DNA from: an uncultured Alistipes sp.
Lineage (GTDB): Bacteria > Bacteroidota > Bacteroidia > Bacteroidales > Rikenellaceae
Direction of reading: 5' to 3'
DNA: 64,000 nt
Assembly: GCA_910576555.1 (NCBI GenBank)
Contig: CAJTIY010000001.1
Coordinates: 682,001 to 746,000 of the forward strand
Shown here: positions 47,063 through 55,248 of the stretch, one piece after another
Numbering within the stretch: position 1 is the stretch's first letter
How the letters are laid out: every line of letters begins with the position of its first letter
The notes under the pieces: generated by a model
Databases searched by the model: none
Told to the model about the DNA's origin: nothing
The model's input: only the letters and a program-made list of their open reading frames with translations
Made by a program: the position numbers and the translations under genes

Positions 47063-50000
47063 TTACTTTTTCCGGAAATAAGCCACGGCATTGCGGAACA
47101 GCGCCTGCTCCTTGTTGCCGGCGATGTTCTTGTAGAGGTGCTCCTCCCACCGCTCCGTGTGGCCCATCTTGCCGAGGATCTGACCGTCCTTCGAGACGAT
47201 GCCCTCGATGGCGTACGACGAACCGTTGGGGTTGAAGGGCGCCTCGGCCGTCGGACGGCCCTCAGCGTCGACATACTGGAAGGCGACCTGACCGGCGGCG
47301 AACAGCTCGCGGGCCAGCTCCTCCGAGACGACGAACTTGCCCTCGCCGTGGCTCACGGCGATCGAGTGCACCTCGCCGGGCTCGAAGCCCGCCAGCCACG
47401 GCGAGTTGACCGAGCTGACGCGCGTGGAGACGATCTGCGAGATATGGCGGTTGATGTCGTTGCGGAACAGCGTCGGCGACGCGGCCGTCACCATGCCCAA
47501 GCGGCCGTAAGGCAGCAGGCCCGACTTGACGAGGGCCTGGAATCCGTTGCAGATGCCCAGAATCAGGCCTCCGCGGTCGAGCAGGGCGTGGATTTCGTCG
47601 CGGATATCCTTATTGTTCAGCACATTGACAATGAACTTCGCGCTGCCGTCCGGCTCATCGCCCGCCGAGAAGCCGCCCGCCAGCACGAAGATGTGCGCCC
47701 GGCGGATTTGCTCTTTCATCGCGGCGATCGAACGCAGGATGTCGTCGCCCTCGAGGTTGCACAGCACGCTCATCTCCACCTCGGCGCCCGCACGGCGGAA
47801 GGCCTTAGCGGTGTCGTAGTCGCAGTTCGTGCCGGGGAAGACGGGGATGAAGACACGCGGGTGCTCTACCGCCTCGCCCGGGTAGACGAAGCTCCGGCGC
47901 TCGGGCGTCGCGCACATCACCGCCGCGCGGTTGTCGCCCTTGTCGGGGTAGACCTTCGCATAGCGCTCCGTATTGGCGCGGTAGAGACCGTCGAGCGGCA
48001 TCCGCACGCCGTTGACCGTGAGGGCCTCGTCGGCGACGGTCTCGCCGAGCGGCTCGGCAGCCGGGAAGTCGAGCTCCTCCGCGCTCTCGACGAGGATCGA
48101 GCCGTAGGCATATTCGAACAGACGCGCCTCGTCCATCCGCACCTCGGCGCCGATCGCGTTGCCGAAGGCCATCTTCGCGAGGCCCTCGGCCACGCCGCCG
48201 AAGCCCACCGACCACGCCGCGACGATCGCGCCCGCCTCGATGCGGTCGCTGACGAAGGCGAAGTTGCGCTTGAGCTGCTCCGTGTCGGGCATGCGGGTAT
48301 CCGCAGGCGTGTGGCGGATCAGGTAGAGCCGGTGTCCGGGCGCCTTGAACTCGGGCGAGATGACCATGCGCGCATCGACCGTAGTGATGCCGAAGGCCAT
48401 AAGCATGGGCGGCACGTCGATGTCTTGGAACGTACCCGACATGGAGTCCTTGCCGCCGATCGAGGGAAGTCCCAGCTCGACCTGCATCTTCAGTGCACCG
48501 AGCAGCGCGCCGAGTGGCTTTCCCCACGAGGTGGCCTCGCGCGTCATGCGCTCGAAATACTCCTGATAGGAGAAGCGCATGCGCTCGTAGCGGCCGCCCG
48601 CGGCCACGACCTTCGTCGCAGCCTCCACGACGGCATAGGCCGCGCCGTGATAAGGGCTCCACGAAGCGATGCGGGGATTGTAACCGAAGGCCATGATGCT
48701 GGCCGTGTCGGTGTAGCCGTCGACCGGGAGTTTCTGCACCGAGACCTGCGTTTCGGTGCGCTGCGTACGCCCGCCGAAGGGCATGAGCACCGTCGAGCGG
48801 CCGATCGTCGAGTCGAACATCTCGACGAGGCCGCGCTGCGAGAGCACGTTGTCGTCGTTCAGATTGGCGGCGAAGCGCTCAGTGAGGTCCGCGCCGGCGA
48901 GCGTGCGTGCGAAGGGATCGCGCGCCTCCACGGCGCCGACCGTCGCGGCGGCGTAGTGCTTGGCACCGGCGCTGTCGATGAATTCGCGGGCGAGGTCGAC
49001 CACCTTGACGCCCTTGTTATACATCCGCATGCGGGCCGTATCGGTCACCTCGGCGACCTCCACGACCTCGATGTTCTCCTCGCGGCAGCAAGCCATGAAC
49101 GCCGCGACGTCCTTCGCCTCGACCACCACGGCCATGCGCTCCTGCGACTCGCTGATGGCCAGCTCCGTCGCGTTCAGACCGCTGTATTTCGTCGGCACGC
49201 GGTCGAGATAGATGTCCAGACCGTCGGCCAGCTCGCCGATCGCCACGCTCACGCCGCCCGCACCGAAGTCGTTCGACTTCTTGATGAGGCGCGTCACCTC
49301 CGGGCGGCGGAACAGGCGCTCCAGCTTGCGCTCCTCGGGGGCATTGCCCTTCTGCACCTCGCTGCCGCAGGTCTCCAGCGACTTGGCGTCGTGCTCCTTC
49401 GACGAACCCGTGGCGCCGCCGATGCCGTCGCGGCCCGTGCGGCCGCCGAGCAGCAGGATCCGGTCGCCCGCCTCGGGACGTTCGCGGCGGACATGCTCCG
49501 CCTTCACGGCACCCACCACGGCACCCACCTCGAGGCGCTTGGCCACGTAGCCTTCGTGGTAGATCTCGCGGACATGCGTCGTCGCCAGACCGATCTGGTT
49601 GCCGTAGCTCGAATAGCCCGCCGCGGCCTTCTTCGAGATGACGCTCTGCGGCAGTTTGCCCGCGAGCGTCTCGGACACGGGCTTCCAGATGTCGCCCGCA
49701 CCCGTCACGCGCATCGCCTGATAGACGTAGCTGCGGCCCGACAGCGGGTCGCGGATCGCACCGCCCAGACAGGTCGACGCTCCGCCGAAGGGTTCGATCT
49801 CCGTCGGGTGGTTGTGCGTTTCGTTCTTGAACTGCAGCAGCCACTTTTCGGTCTGCCCGTCGACCTCGACGTCGACATAGACCGAGCAGGCGTTGTTCTC
49901 GTCCGAGACCTCCAGATCGTCGAGCATCCCCTTCGCACGCAGGTAGCGGGCGCCGATGGTCGCCATGTCCATCAGGCAGATGCTCTTGTGCTCGCGGCCC

Positions 50001-50770
50001 AGCTCGCGGCGGATCCGCAGGTAGAGGGCCAGCGACTCCTCGATCTCCGACTTCACGAACGACTCCTCGACGGCGATGTCCTCGAGTTCCGTGGTGAAGG
50101 TCGTATGGCGGCAATGGTCGCTCCAGTAAGTGTCGAGGATGCGCAGCTCCGTCTCGAACGGATCGCGGCCCTCGGCGCGGAAATAGCCGACCACCTCGCG
50201 CAGGTCGTCGGCGTTCATCGCCAGCCCCTGACGCTTGCAATAGGCGGCCAGCTCGTCGTCGGCCATCGCCGTGAACCCTTCGAGCACCGGCACGGGCTTC
50301 ACCTCGGCGTGTTCGAGGTCGGAGAGCTGCGAGAGATCCTTCTCGCGCGACTCCACGGCGTTGATGTAGTAGCGCTTGATCTTGGCCAGCTCGGCATCCG
50401 TCACCCCGTCGTCGAACAGAAGCAGCTTCGAAGAGCGGATCCGCACGTCGGCCGCAGGGTCGATCAGGCGCACGCAGTCGACGGCCGAGGCGGCCCGCTG
50501 GTCGAACTGTCCCGGGAGGAACTCCACGGCGACGTACTTGCGGCCCGCGAGGTCGCAGGCGTCGGTCACGCTGTCGGTCACCGTCTCGCCGAAGACGGCG
50601 TAGCGGCTCTTTTCGAGCAGCTCCTCGCTGAAGCCGAACAGGTCGTAGACGTTCAGCAGGCGCAGCTGCGCGATCGAAAGGTTCAGGTTGGCGTTCAACT
50701 CGCGCCGCAGGCTTTCGGCCTCGACCTGAAAACGGGGTAATTTCTCGACGAAAATACGGTAGTTGGTCAT
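47063..50770 (-). CDS. purL: Phosphoribosylformylglycinamidine synthase, single-chain type
   Basis: A 1235-residue large PurL, combining synthetase and glutaminase in one chain as in Gammaproteobacteria and other Bacteroidales, so no purQ or purS is needed. It starts MTNYRIFVEKLPRFQVEAE. The linker and synthetase part has DHCRHTTF, ETHNHPTEIEPFGGA and GGVSVAIGELADGLD. The C-terminal glutaminase (about 970-1235) has FPGTNCDYDTAKAF and the Cys nucleophile in ILGICNGFQALVKSG. The upstream in-frame extension is non-coding. A 20-bp palindrome lies in the gap between it and purK. Confidence 0.97.
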   Translation of the reverse strand: MTNYRIFVEKLPRFQVEAESLRRELNANLNLSIAQLRLLNVYDLFGFSEELLEKSRYAVFGETVTDSVTDACDLAGRKYVAVEFLPGQFDQRAASAVDCVRLIDPAADVRIRSSKLLLFDDGVTDAELAKIKRYYINAVESREKDLSQLSDLEHAEVKPVPVLEGFTAMADDELAAYCKRQGLAMNADDLREVVGYFRAEGRDPFETELRILDTYWSDHCRHTTFTTELEDIAVEESFVKSEIEESLALYLRIRRELGREHKSICLMDMATIGARYLRAKGMLDDLEVSDENNACSVYVDVEVDGQTEKWLLQFKNETHNHPTEIEPFGGASTCLGGAIRDPLSGRSYVYQAMRVTGAGDIWKPVSETLAGKLPQSVISKKAAAGYSSYGNQIGLATTHVREIYHEGYVAKRLEVGAVVGAVKAEHVRRERPEAGDRILLLGGRTGRDGIGGATGSSKEHDAKSLETCGSEVQKGNAPEERKLERLFRRPEVTRLIKKSNDFGAGGVSVAIGELADGLDIYLDRVPTKYSGLNATELAISESQERMAVVVEAKDVAAFMACCREENIEVVEVAEVTDTARMRMYNKGVKVVDLAREFIDSAGAKHYAAATVGAVEARDPFARTLAGADLTERFAANLNDDNVLSQRGLVEMFDSTIGRSTVLMPFGGRTQRTETQVSVQKLPVDGYTDTASIMAFGYNPRIASWSPYHGAAYAVVEAATKVVAAGGRYERMRFSYQEYFERMTREATSWGKPLGALLGALKMQVELGLPSIGGKDSMSGTFQDIDVPPMLMAFGITTVDARMVISPEFKAPGHRLYLIRHTPADTRMPDTEQLKRNFAFVSDRIEAGAIVAAWSVGFGGVAEGLAKMAFGNAIGAEVRMDEARLFEYAYGSILVESAEELDFPAAEPLGETVADEALTVNGVRMPLDGLYRANTERYAKVYPDKGDNRAAVMCATPERRSFVYPGEAVEHPRVFIPVFPGTNCDYDTAKAFRRAGAEVEMSVLCNLEGDDILRSIAAMKEQIRRAHIFVLAGGFSAGDEPDGSAKFIVNVLNNKDIRDEIHALLDRGGLILGICNGFQALVKSGLLPYGRLGMVTAASPTLFRNDINRHISQIVSTRVSSVNSPWLAGFEPGEVHSIAVSHGEGKFVVSEELARELFAAGQVAFQYVDAEGRPTAEAPFNPNGSSYAIEGIVSKDGQILGKMGHTERWEEHLYKNIAGNKEQALFRNAVAYFRKK

Positions 50771-50809
50771 ATATCGGTTGTATGCTGTTTCTTCATTGTT
50801 CGCAGGTCC

Positions 50810-50829
50810 GGCCTCTGCCGGCAGAGGCC
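50810..50829. other. Perfect 20-bp palindrome between purK and purL
   Basis: GGCCTCTGCC-GGCAGAGGCC is a perfect palindrome in the 74-bp purK-purL gap. It has no T-run. It could be an operator, an RNA hairpin that tunes downstream expression, or chance. Confidence 0.5.
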
Positions 50830-50844
50830 GCAGCGGGCCCGGCG

Positions 50845-51948
50845 CTATCGCACGAAGCGGTCGGCCCATGCCGCCGCGTAGGCCGCGGCATCCGTGCCGA
50901 CGAAGGTCACGTGCCCCATCTTGCGCTTGGGACGGCTCTCCCGCTTGCCGTAGAGGTGGACATGGACGCCCTCATGCCGCTCGGCGGCGAGCCGTTCGGC
51001 CGCCTCGAGATCCTGTCCGAGGATATTCTTCATCACCGTGGGCGCCACGAGGCGCGGCTCCTCGAGCGGCATGCCCAGCAGGCAGCGGACCAGCTCGCGG
51101 AACTGGTTGGTCGTGCACCCCTCGATCGTGTAGTGGCCCGAATTGTGGGGGCGCGGCGCCATCTCGTTGAAGTAGATCGCACCCTCCCGCACGAAGTATT
51201 CGATGGCCAGAATGCCCCGATAACCGCAGGCGCGCATGAAGCGCTCGCTCTCGGATTTCATCCGGGAAAGCACCTCCGCATCGGCCTCCGCAGGCACGAC
51301 GCACAGGTCGAGGATGCCGTCGCGGTGGATGTTGCGGCCGATCGGGAAGCTCACGACGCGCTCGTCGTCGGCGACCATCACGATGCTCGCCTCGTAGTCG
51401 AAGCGCACGAACTCCTCCAGAATGCAGGGCACGGCGAGCAGCGGCAGCGCCGCCTCGATGTCGGCTTCGCTCTTGAGGACCCGCTGTCCGTGACCGTCGT
51501 AGCCCAGCGTGCGGGTCTTCAGCACGGCGGGCAGCCCCAGCCGCGCCACGGCGGCGCGCAGCGAAGCTTCATCGTCCACGGCGGCGAACTCCGGCGTACG
51601 GAGTCCGTGCTCGCGGGCGTTGGTCTTCTCGCGCAGGCGGTCCTGCGAGTCGTAGAGCGGCTCGTAGCCCTGCGGGATGTCGTATTTCCCGCACAGAGGG
51701 ATCAGGATTTCGCCCGGCACGTTCTCGAATTCGTAGGTCACCGCGTCGCTCATGCGGCACAGCCGCTCCAGCGCCTCGGCATCGTCGTAGGCCGCGACGA
51801 TCCGCTCGTCGCTCACGGCGAAGGCCGGAGCCTCCGGCGACGGGTCGAGACACACGGTCCGCACCCCGAGCAGGCGCGCCTGCTCGGCGATCATCAGGCC
51901 CAGCTGGCCCGCTCCGATGATACCGATCGTTTTCACGGCAGTCGTCAT
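50845..51948 (-). CDS. purK: N5-carboxyaminoimidazole ribonucleotide synthase
   Basis: A 367-residue ATP-grasp enzyme that makes N5-CAIR from AIR, bicarbonate and ATP. It starts IGIIGAGQLGLMIAEQAR, with VTYEFENVP, AVLKTRTLGYDGHGQ, ILEEFVRFDYE and the metal/substrate site FNEMAPRPHNSGHYT. It pairs with the class I PurE encoded 68 bp upstream, so this genome uses the two-enzyme AIR carboxylation route. Confidence 0.96.
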   Translation of the reverse strand: MTTAVKTIGIIGAGQLGLMIAEQARLLGVRTVCLDPSPEAPAFAVSDERIVAAYDDAEALERLCRMSDAVTYEFENVPGEILIPLCGKYDIPQGYEPLYDSQDRLREKTNAREHGLRTPEFAAVDDEASLRAAVARLGLPAVLKTRTLGYDGHGQRVLKSEADIEAALPLLAVPCILEEFVRFDYEASIVMVADDERVVSFPIGRNIHRDGILDLCVVPAEADAEVLSRMKSESERFMRACGYRGILAIEYFVREGAIYFNEMAPRPHNSGHYTIEGCTTNQFRELVRCLLGMPLEEPRLVAPTVMKNILGQDLEAAERLAAERHEGVHVHLYGKRESRPKRKMGHVTFVGTDAAAYAAAWADRFVR

Positions 51949-52016
51949 TCTTTTTGAAATTATCCTTTATTTCGATCGCTTTCGGCTTCCGGCGGACAAA
52001 GCCCGCCCCGAAACCG

Positions 52017-52484
52017 CTACAGCTCGGCTTGCAGCACGCTCGCCGTCTGTGCGGCGCGGAACGCCTCGAGCTTCGCGGCCAGCGCCTCGTCCTGCAGCGC
52101 GAGGATCGACACGGCGATCAGCGCGGCGTTCTTCGCGCCGTTGATGGCCGTCGTCGCCACCGGCACGCCGGCGGGCATCTGCACGATCGAGAGCAGCGAG
52201 TCGAGTCCGTTGAGCGCGCGCGACTTCACGGGCACGCCCACCACGGGGAGCGTCGTCATCGAAGCCACCATGCCCGGCAGATGGGCCGCACCGCCGGCTC
52301 CGGCGATAATCACCCCGATGCCGCGCGCCTTCGCCGTCTTGGCATACTCGCACAGCAGATCGGGCGTACGGTGGGCGCTCACGACCCTCTTTTCGAATGC
52401 CACGCCGAACGCTTCGAGCTGGGCGACGGCATCGGCCATCACCTCGTAATCGCTCACGGAACCCATAATCACTCCAACTTTCAT
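52017..52484 (-). CDS. purE: N5-CAIR mutase
   Basis: A 155-residue class I PurE that converts N5-CAIR to CAIR. It starts [16 protein letters not shown], with the active-site SAHRTPDLL and [16 protein letters not shown]. The frame is open upstream to another Met about 43 codons earlier, but that sequence overlaps a strong terminator hairpin and is not PurE-like, so I keep the conserved start. It is the first gene of the purine operon. Its expression is probably controlled by the structured leader upstream. Confidence 0.96.
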   Translation of the reverse strand: MKVGVIMGSVSDYEVMADAVAQLEAFGVAFEKRVVSAHRTPDLLCEYAKTAKARGIGVIIAGAGGAAHLPGMVASMTTLPVVGVPVKSRALNGLDSLLSIVQMPAGVPVATTAINGAKNAALIAVSILALQDEALAAKLEAFRAAQTASVLQAEL

Positions 52485-52728
52485 CGCTTCGTGTTTTTCA
52501 TTGTTCAGAAAAAAGGATACCGCCACGACGGAATCCGTCATGGCGGCATCGTACCTATCCGAGCAGTCCGCAGCCGAACATCCGACATGCGCCGAACCGC
52601 ACATGTTGCTCATACGAACGGTGGGACGCAGCTCGCTGCCCCCGCCTCTTCCGGCGTTCGCGTTCGTCGCTATGTATCGAAAAAAATGGCCGCATACTCG
52701 GATTCACCCAACCGTCTTCGAAAAGACG
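52485..52728 (-). promoter_or_regulatory. Structured 5' leader of the purine operon, candidate riboswitch
   Basis: About 240 nt lie between the promoter and purE on the minus strand, far longer than the other leaders here. In transcript order it can form: a three-way junction closed by ACGAACG/CGUUCGU (614-620 with 661-667 of the 52,000 series) holding CGCC/GGCG and GCAGC/GCUGC hairpins; a GAGCA/UGCUC stem (607-611 with 561-565) holding an 8-bp hairpin ACAUGUGC/GCGCAUGU; then the intrinsic terminator. Short stretches such as CGUA/UACG and GGCGG/CCGCC offer alternative pairing with the junction and the terminator. I could not match it to the THF, ZTP, purine, PRPP or cobalamin consensus. Confidence 0.6.
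52509..52550 (-). terminator. Intrinsic terminator in the purE leader (attenuator)
   Basis: On the minus strand GATGCCGCCATGACGG pairs with CCGTCGTGGCGGTATC over 16 bp with two G-U pairs and a 3-nt loop, followed by CTTTTTT. It ends 25 nt before the purE ATG and is downstream of the operon's promoter, so it can only act by attenuating purE operon transcription. Confidence 0.85.
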
Positions 52729-52731
52729 ATA

Positions 52732-52763
52732 CAAAGGTAGCCTTTTCCGGCCTTTTTTTCAAA
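52732..52763 (-). promoter_or_regulatory. Promoter of the purine operon
   Basis: On the minus strand TTTG and TACCTTTG are separated by 20 bp, a canonical Bacteroidetes promoter. The predicted start is near 52725. The 113 bp between here and the GH92 stop are GC-rich; the only structure I see is an 8-bp GCCTTTTT/AAAAAGGC hairpin overlapping the -33 box. Confidence 0.85.
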
Positions 52764-52876
52764 ACAAAAAGGCGGATTCTTTCGACAAATTATCGACATC
52801 GGGAAGACCCGGACCTCCGCCCGCCGTCGGCACGACGCCTCCGCCCGAAAAGGGGAACGAGCGCGGGGCCCGGCCG

Positions 52877-55144
52877 TCACTCGCCCCCGCAGGCGGAGGG
52901 TGCGGTGCCGCGCGTCGTATCGGGTTCGGACTGCATGGCGAAACGGAGCTTCGCCCCCTTCGTCAGCTCCGAATAGCGCAGGAAATTGCAGTCGTAGGGT
53001 TTGCCGTCGAAGGTCATCGAACCCACGTAGCGGTTCCCGGGAGCGTTTTCGGGCGCGTCGATCTCGATCGTTCGGCCGTTTTCGAGACGGATCGTCGCCT
53101 TGCGGAACAAAGGCGAGCCGAGCGCGTACTCGTCCGCTCCGGGACATACCGGATAGAAACCCAGCGCCGAGAAGACGTACCACGCCGAGGTCTGGCCGTT
53201 GTCCTCGTCGCCGCAGTAGCCGTCGGGCTTCGACGAGTAGAGGCGGTCCATCACCTCACGCGTCCACCGCTGCGCCTTCCACGGCTCTCCGGCATAGTCG
53301 TAGAGGTAGATCATGTGCTGGATGGGCTGGTTGCCGTGGGCGTAGTTGCCCATGTCGGCCACCTGCATCTCGGTGATCTCGTGGATGCGGATGCCGTAGT
53401 AGCTGTCGTCGTAGATCGGCGGCACGACGAAGACCGAGTCGAGCATCCGTGCGAAGACCTCGCGGCCGCCCATCGCCTCGGAGAGCCCCTCCACGTCGTG
53501 GAACACCGACCACGTGTAGTGCCAAGCGTTGCCCTCGGTGAAGGCATCGCCCCACTTGTAGGGGCTGAAGGGCGACTGGAACGAGCCGTCGGCATTGCGG
53601 CCGCGCATCAGCTTCGTCTCCGGATCGAAGACGTTGCGCCAGTTCTGCGAGGCCTTCTCGAGCATCGCAGCATCCTCCGTCCGGCCCAGCTTGCGGGCCA
53701 CCTGCGCCACGCACCAGTCGTCGTAGGCGTATTCGAGCGTGCGGGCTACATTCTCGTGGATCCCCACGTCGTAAGGCACATAACCGAGCGAATCGTAGTA
53801 TTCGTGTCCGAGACGACCCGTGGAGTTGACCGTCGGGTGCACCTTCGTGCGGCCCGAGAGCATCGCCTCGTAGAGCGTGGCGACATCCTCCTCGGGGGTG
53901 ATGCCCTTCAGGATGGCGTCCGAAACGACCGACGCGGAGTTGTTGCCCACCATGCAGCCTCGGTGTCCGGGCGAAGCCCACTCGGGCAGGAAGCCGCTTT
54001 CGCGGTAGGCGTTGGCCAAGCCGGCCTGCATCCTGACGTTCTCCGAGGGGTAGACGAGGTTCAGCAGCGGAAAGAGGCAGCGGAACGTGTCCCAGAAACC
54101 CGTGTCGGTGTACATGTAGCCCGGCAGCACCTCGCCGTTATAGGGACTGTAGTGCACGACCTCGCCCGCGGCGTCGATCTCGTAGAAGCGACGCGGGAAG
54201 AGCGTCGAACGGTAGAGACACGAATAGAAAGTGCGGTACTGCTCCTCCGTGCCGCCCGCGACCTCGATCGCACCGAGCACCTCGTCCCAGCGAGCCTGCG
54301 CGGCATCCTTCACGGCGTCGAAATCGGCGTCGCCCAATTCCGTGTCGAGGTTGCGTACGGCCTGTTCAGACGAAATGAACGACGAAGCGACACGGGCCGT
54401 GATCTGCTCGCCGCGCGCGGTGGCGAAGTACACGGCGGCCACGGCGTGGGCGCCCTCGACACTCGCCCCCTCGACCTCCTTCTTCCCGTCGAAGAGGGTG
54501 TAGCCCGCGAAGGGCTTGTCGAAACGGACGACGAACCAGTTGCGGAAATTCTCGGGCACGCCGCCGCTGTTGCGCGTGGTGTAGCCCGCGACGGTGCGAT
54601 CGTCGATCACCTCGACCATCGAACCGCAGTCGTAGGCATCGACGACGACGCCCGACTCGGCGCATTCGGGGAAGGTGAAACGCATCGCCGCAGCACGCTC
54701 CGTCGGTGCGATCTCGACCCGCACGTCGTGATCGGCGAGGTAGACCTTGTAATAATAGGGCCGCGCCTCCTCCGACTGGTGGGAGAACCAGCTGCGGCGC
54801 GACTCCTCGTCGACCGCACCCCTGCCCCGCACGGGCATCAGCGCGAACTGGCCGTAATCGTTGATCCACGGCGAGGGCCGGTGCGTCTGCTTGAAGCCGC
54901 AGATCGTATGCGCGCCGTAGGTGTAGGCCCAGCCGTCGCCCATCTTTCCCGTCTGGGGCATCCACGAATTCATGCCCCACGGCAGCGAAACCACCGGCGA
55001 GGTGTTGCCCGTCGAGAGCGCATACTCCGACTGCGTACCCACCAGCGTCGAGACATACTCCGAGGGGCGTTTGAGTTGTTCGGATCGTTGCGTCTGCGAG
55101 CACCCGACGGCTGCGAGCAGCGCGAACGCGAGTAATTTCTTCAT
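52877..55144 (-). CDS. GH92 exo-alpha-mannosidase lipoprotein, distal gene
   Basis: A 755-residue lipoprotein (lipobox AVGC, Cys15). The GH92 two-domain fold is complete: N-terminal beta-sandwich (VSTLVGTQSEYALSTGNTSP, about 30-270), then the alpha/alpha barrel. The general acid is likely Glu537 in FTEGNAWHYTWSVFHD, and the base region is CGDEDNGQTSAWYVF (Asp646, Asp648). The loop that reads GNEPSH in the neighbouring fusion protein is GNQPIQH here (Gln606), so linkage specificity may differ. GH92 enzymes are Ca2+-dependent inverting alpha-mannosidases. It is the last gene of the N-glycan locus. Confidence 0.93.
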   Translation of the reverse strand: MKKLLAFALLAAVGCSQTQRSEQLKRPSEYVSTLVGTQSEYALSTGNTSPVVSLPWGMNSWMPQTGKMGDGWAYTYGAHTICGFKQTHRPSPWINDYGQFALMPVRGRGAVDEESRRSWFSHQSEEARPYYYKVYLADHDVRVEIAPTERAAAMRFTFPECAESGVVVDAYDCGSMVEVIDDRTVAGYTTRNSGGVPENFRNWFVVRFDKPFAGYTLFDGKKEVEGASVEGAHAVAAVYFATARGEQITARVASSFISSEQAVRNLDTELGDADFDAVKDAAQARWDEVLGAIEVAGGTEEQYRTFYSCLYRSTLFPRRFYEIDAAGEVVHYSPYNGEVLPGYMYTDTGFWDTFRCLFPLLNLVYPSENVRMQAGLANAYRESGFLPEWASPGHRGCMVGNNSASVVSDAILKGITPEEDVATLYEAMLSGRTKVHPTVNSTGRLGHEYYDSLGYVPYDVGIHENVARTLEYAYDDWCVAQVARKLGRTEDAAMLEKASQNWRNVFDPETKLMRGRNADGSFQSPFSPYKWGDAFTEGNAWHYTWSVFHDVEGLSEAMGGREVFARMLDSVFVVPPIYDDSYYGIRIHEITEMQVADMGNYAHGNQPIQHMIYLYDYAGEPWKAQRWTREVMDRLYSSKPDGYCGDEDNGQTSAWYVFSALGFYPVCPGADEYALGSPLFRKATIRLENGRTIEIDAPENAPGNRYVGSMTFDGKPYDCNFLRYSELTKGAKLRFAMQSEPDTTRGTAPSACGGE

Positions 55145-55180
55145 GGTTTCAAGTTATTTGTTTTCGAACCGGCAGCCTGC

Positions 55181-55204
55181 GGAGCTCGCGAACCGCGAGC
55201 CTCC
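55181..55204 (-). other. Hairpin between two GH92 genes
   Basis: GCTCGCG-AAC-CGCGAGC is a perfect 7-bp stem, extended by GGA/TCC across a bulge, in the 104-bp gap between the fusion gene and the last GH92 gene. There is no T-run, so it may be a processing or attenuation site. Confidence 0.45.
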
Positions 55205-55248
55205 GCTGCGGGAGGCTCCGGCCCGCACGGCTCTCCGGGCCGCGACGA

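Noticed and set aside
47138..50740. 1200-codon plus-strand frame opposite purL
   Set aside because: Exceptional length, but it is the mirror frame of a GC-rich gene; PurL motifs on the minus strand are complete.
52485..52728. purE leader as a known ZTP, THF, guanine, PRPP or cobalamin riboswitch
   Set aside because: I compared the leader with the consensus elements I remember and found none of their conserved core strings. This is a by-eye check only.
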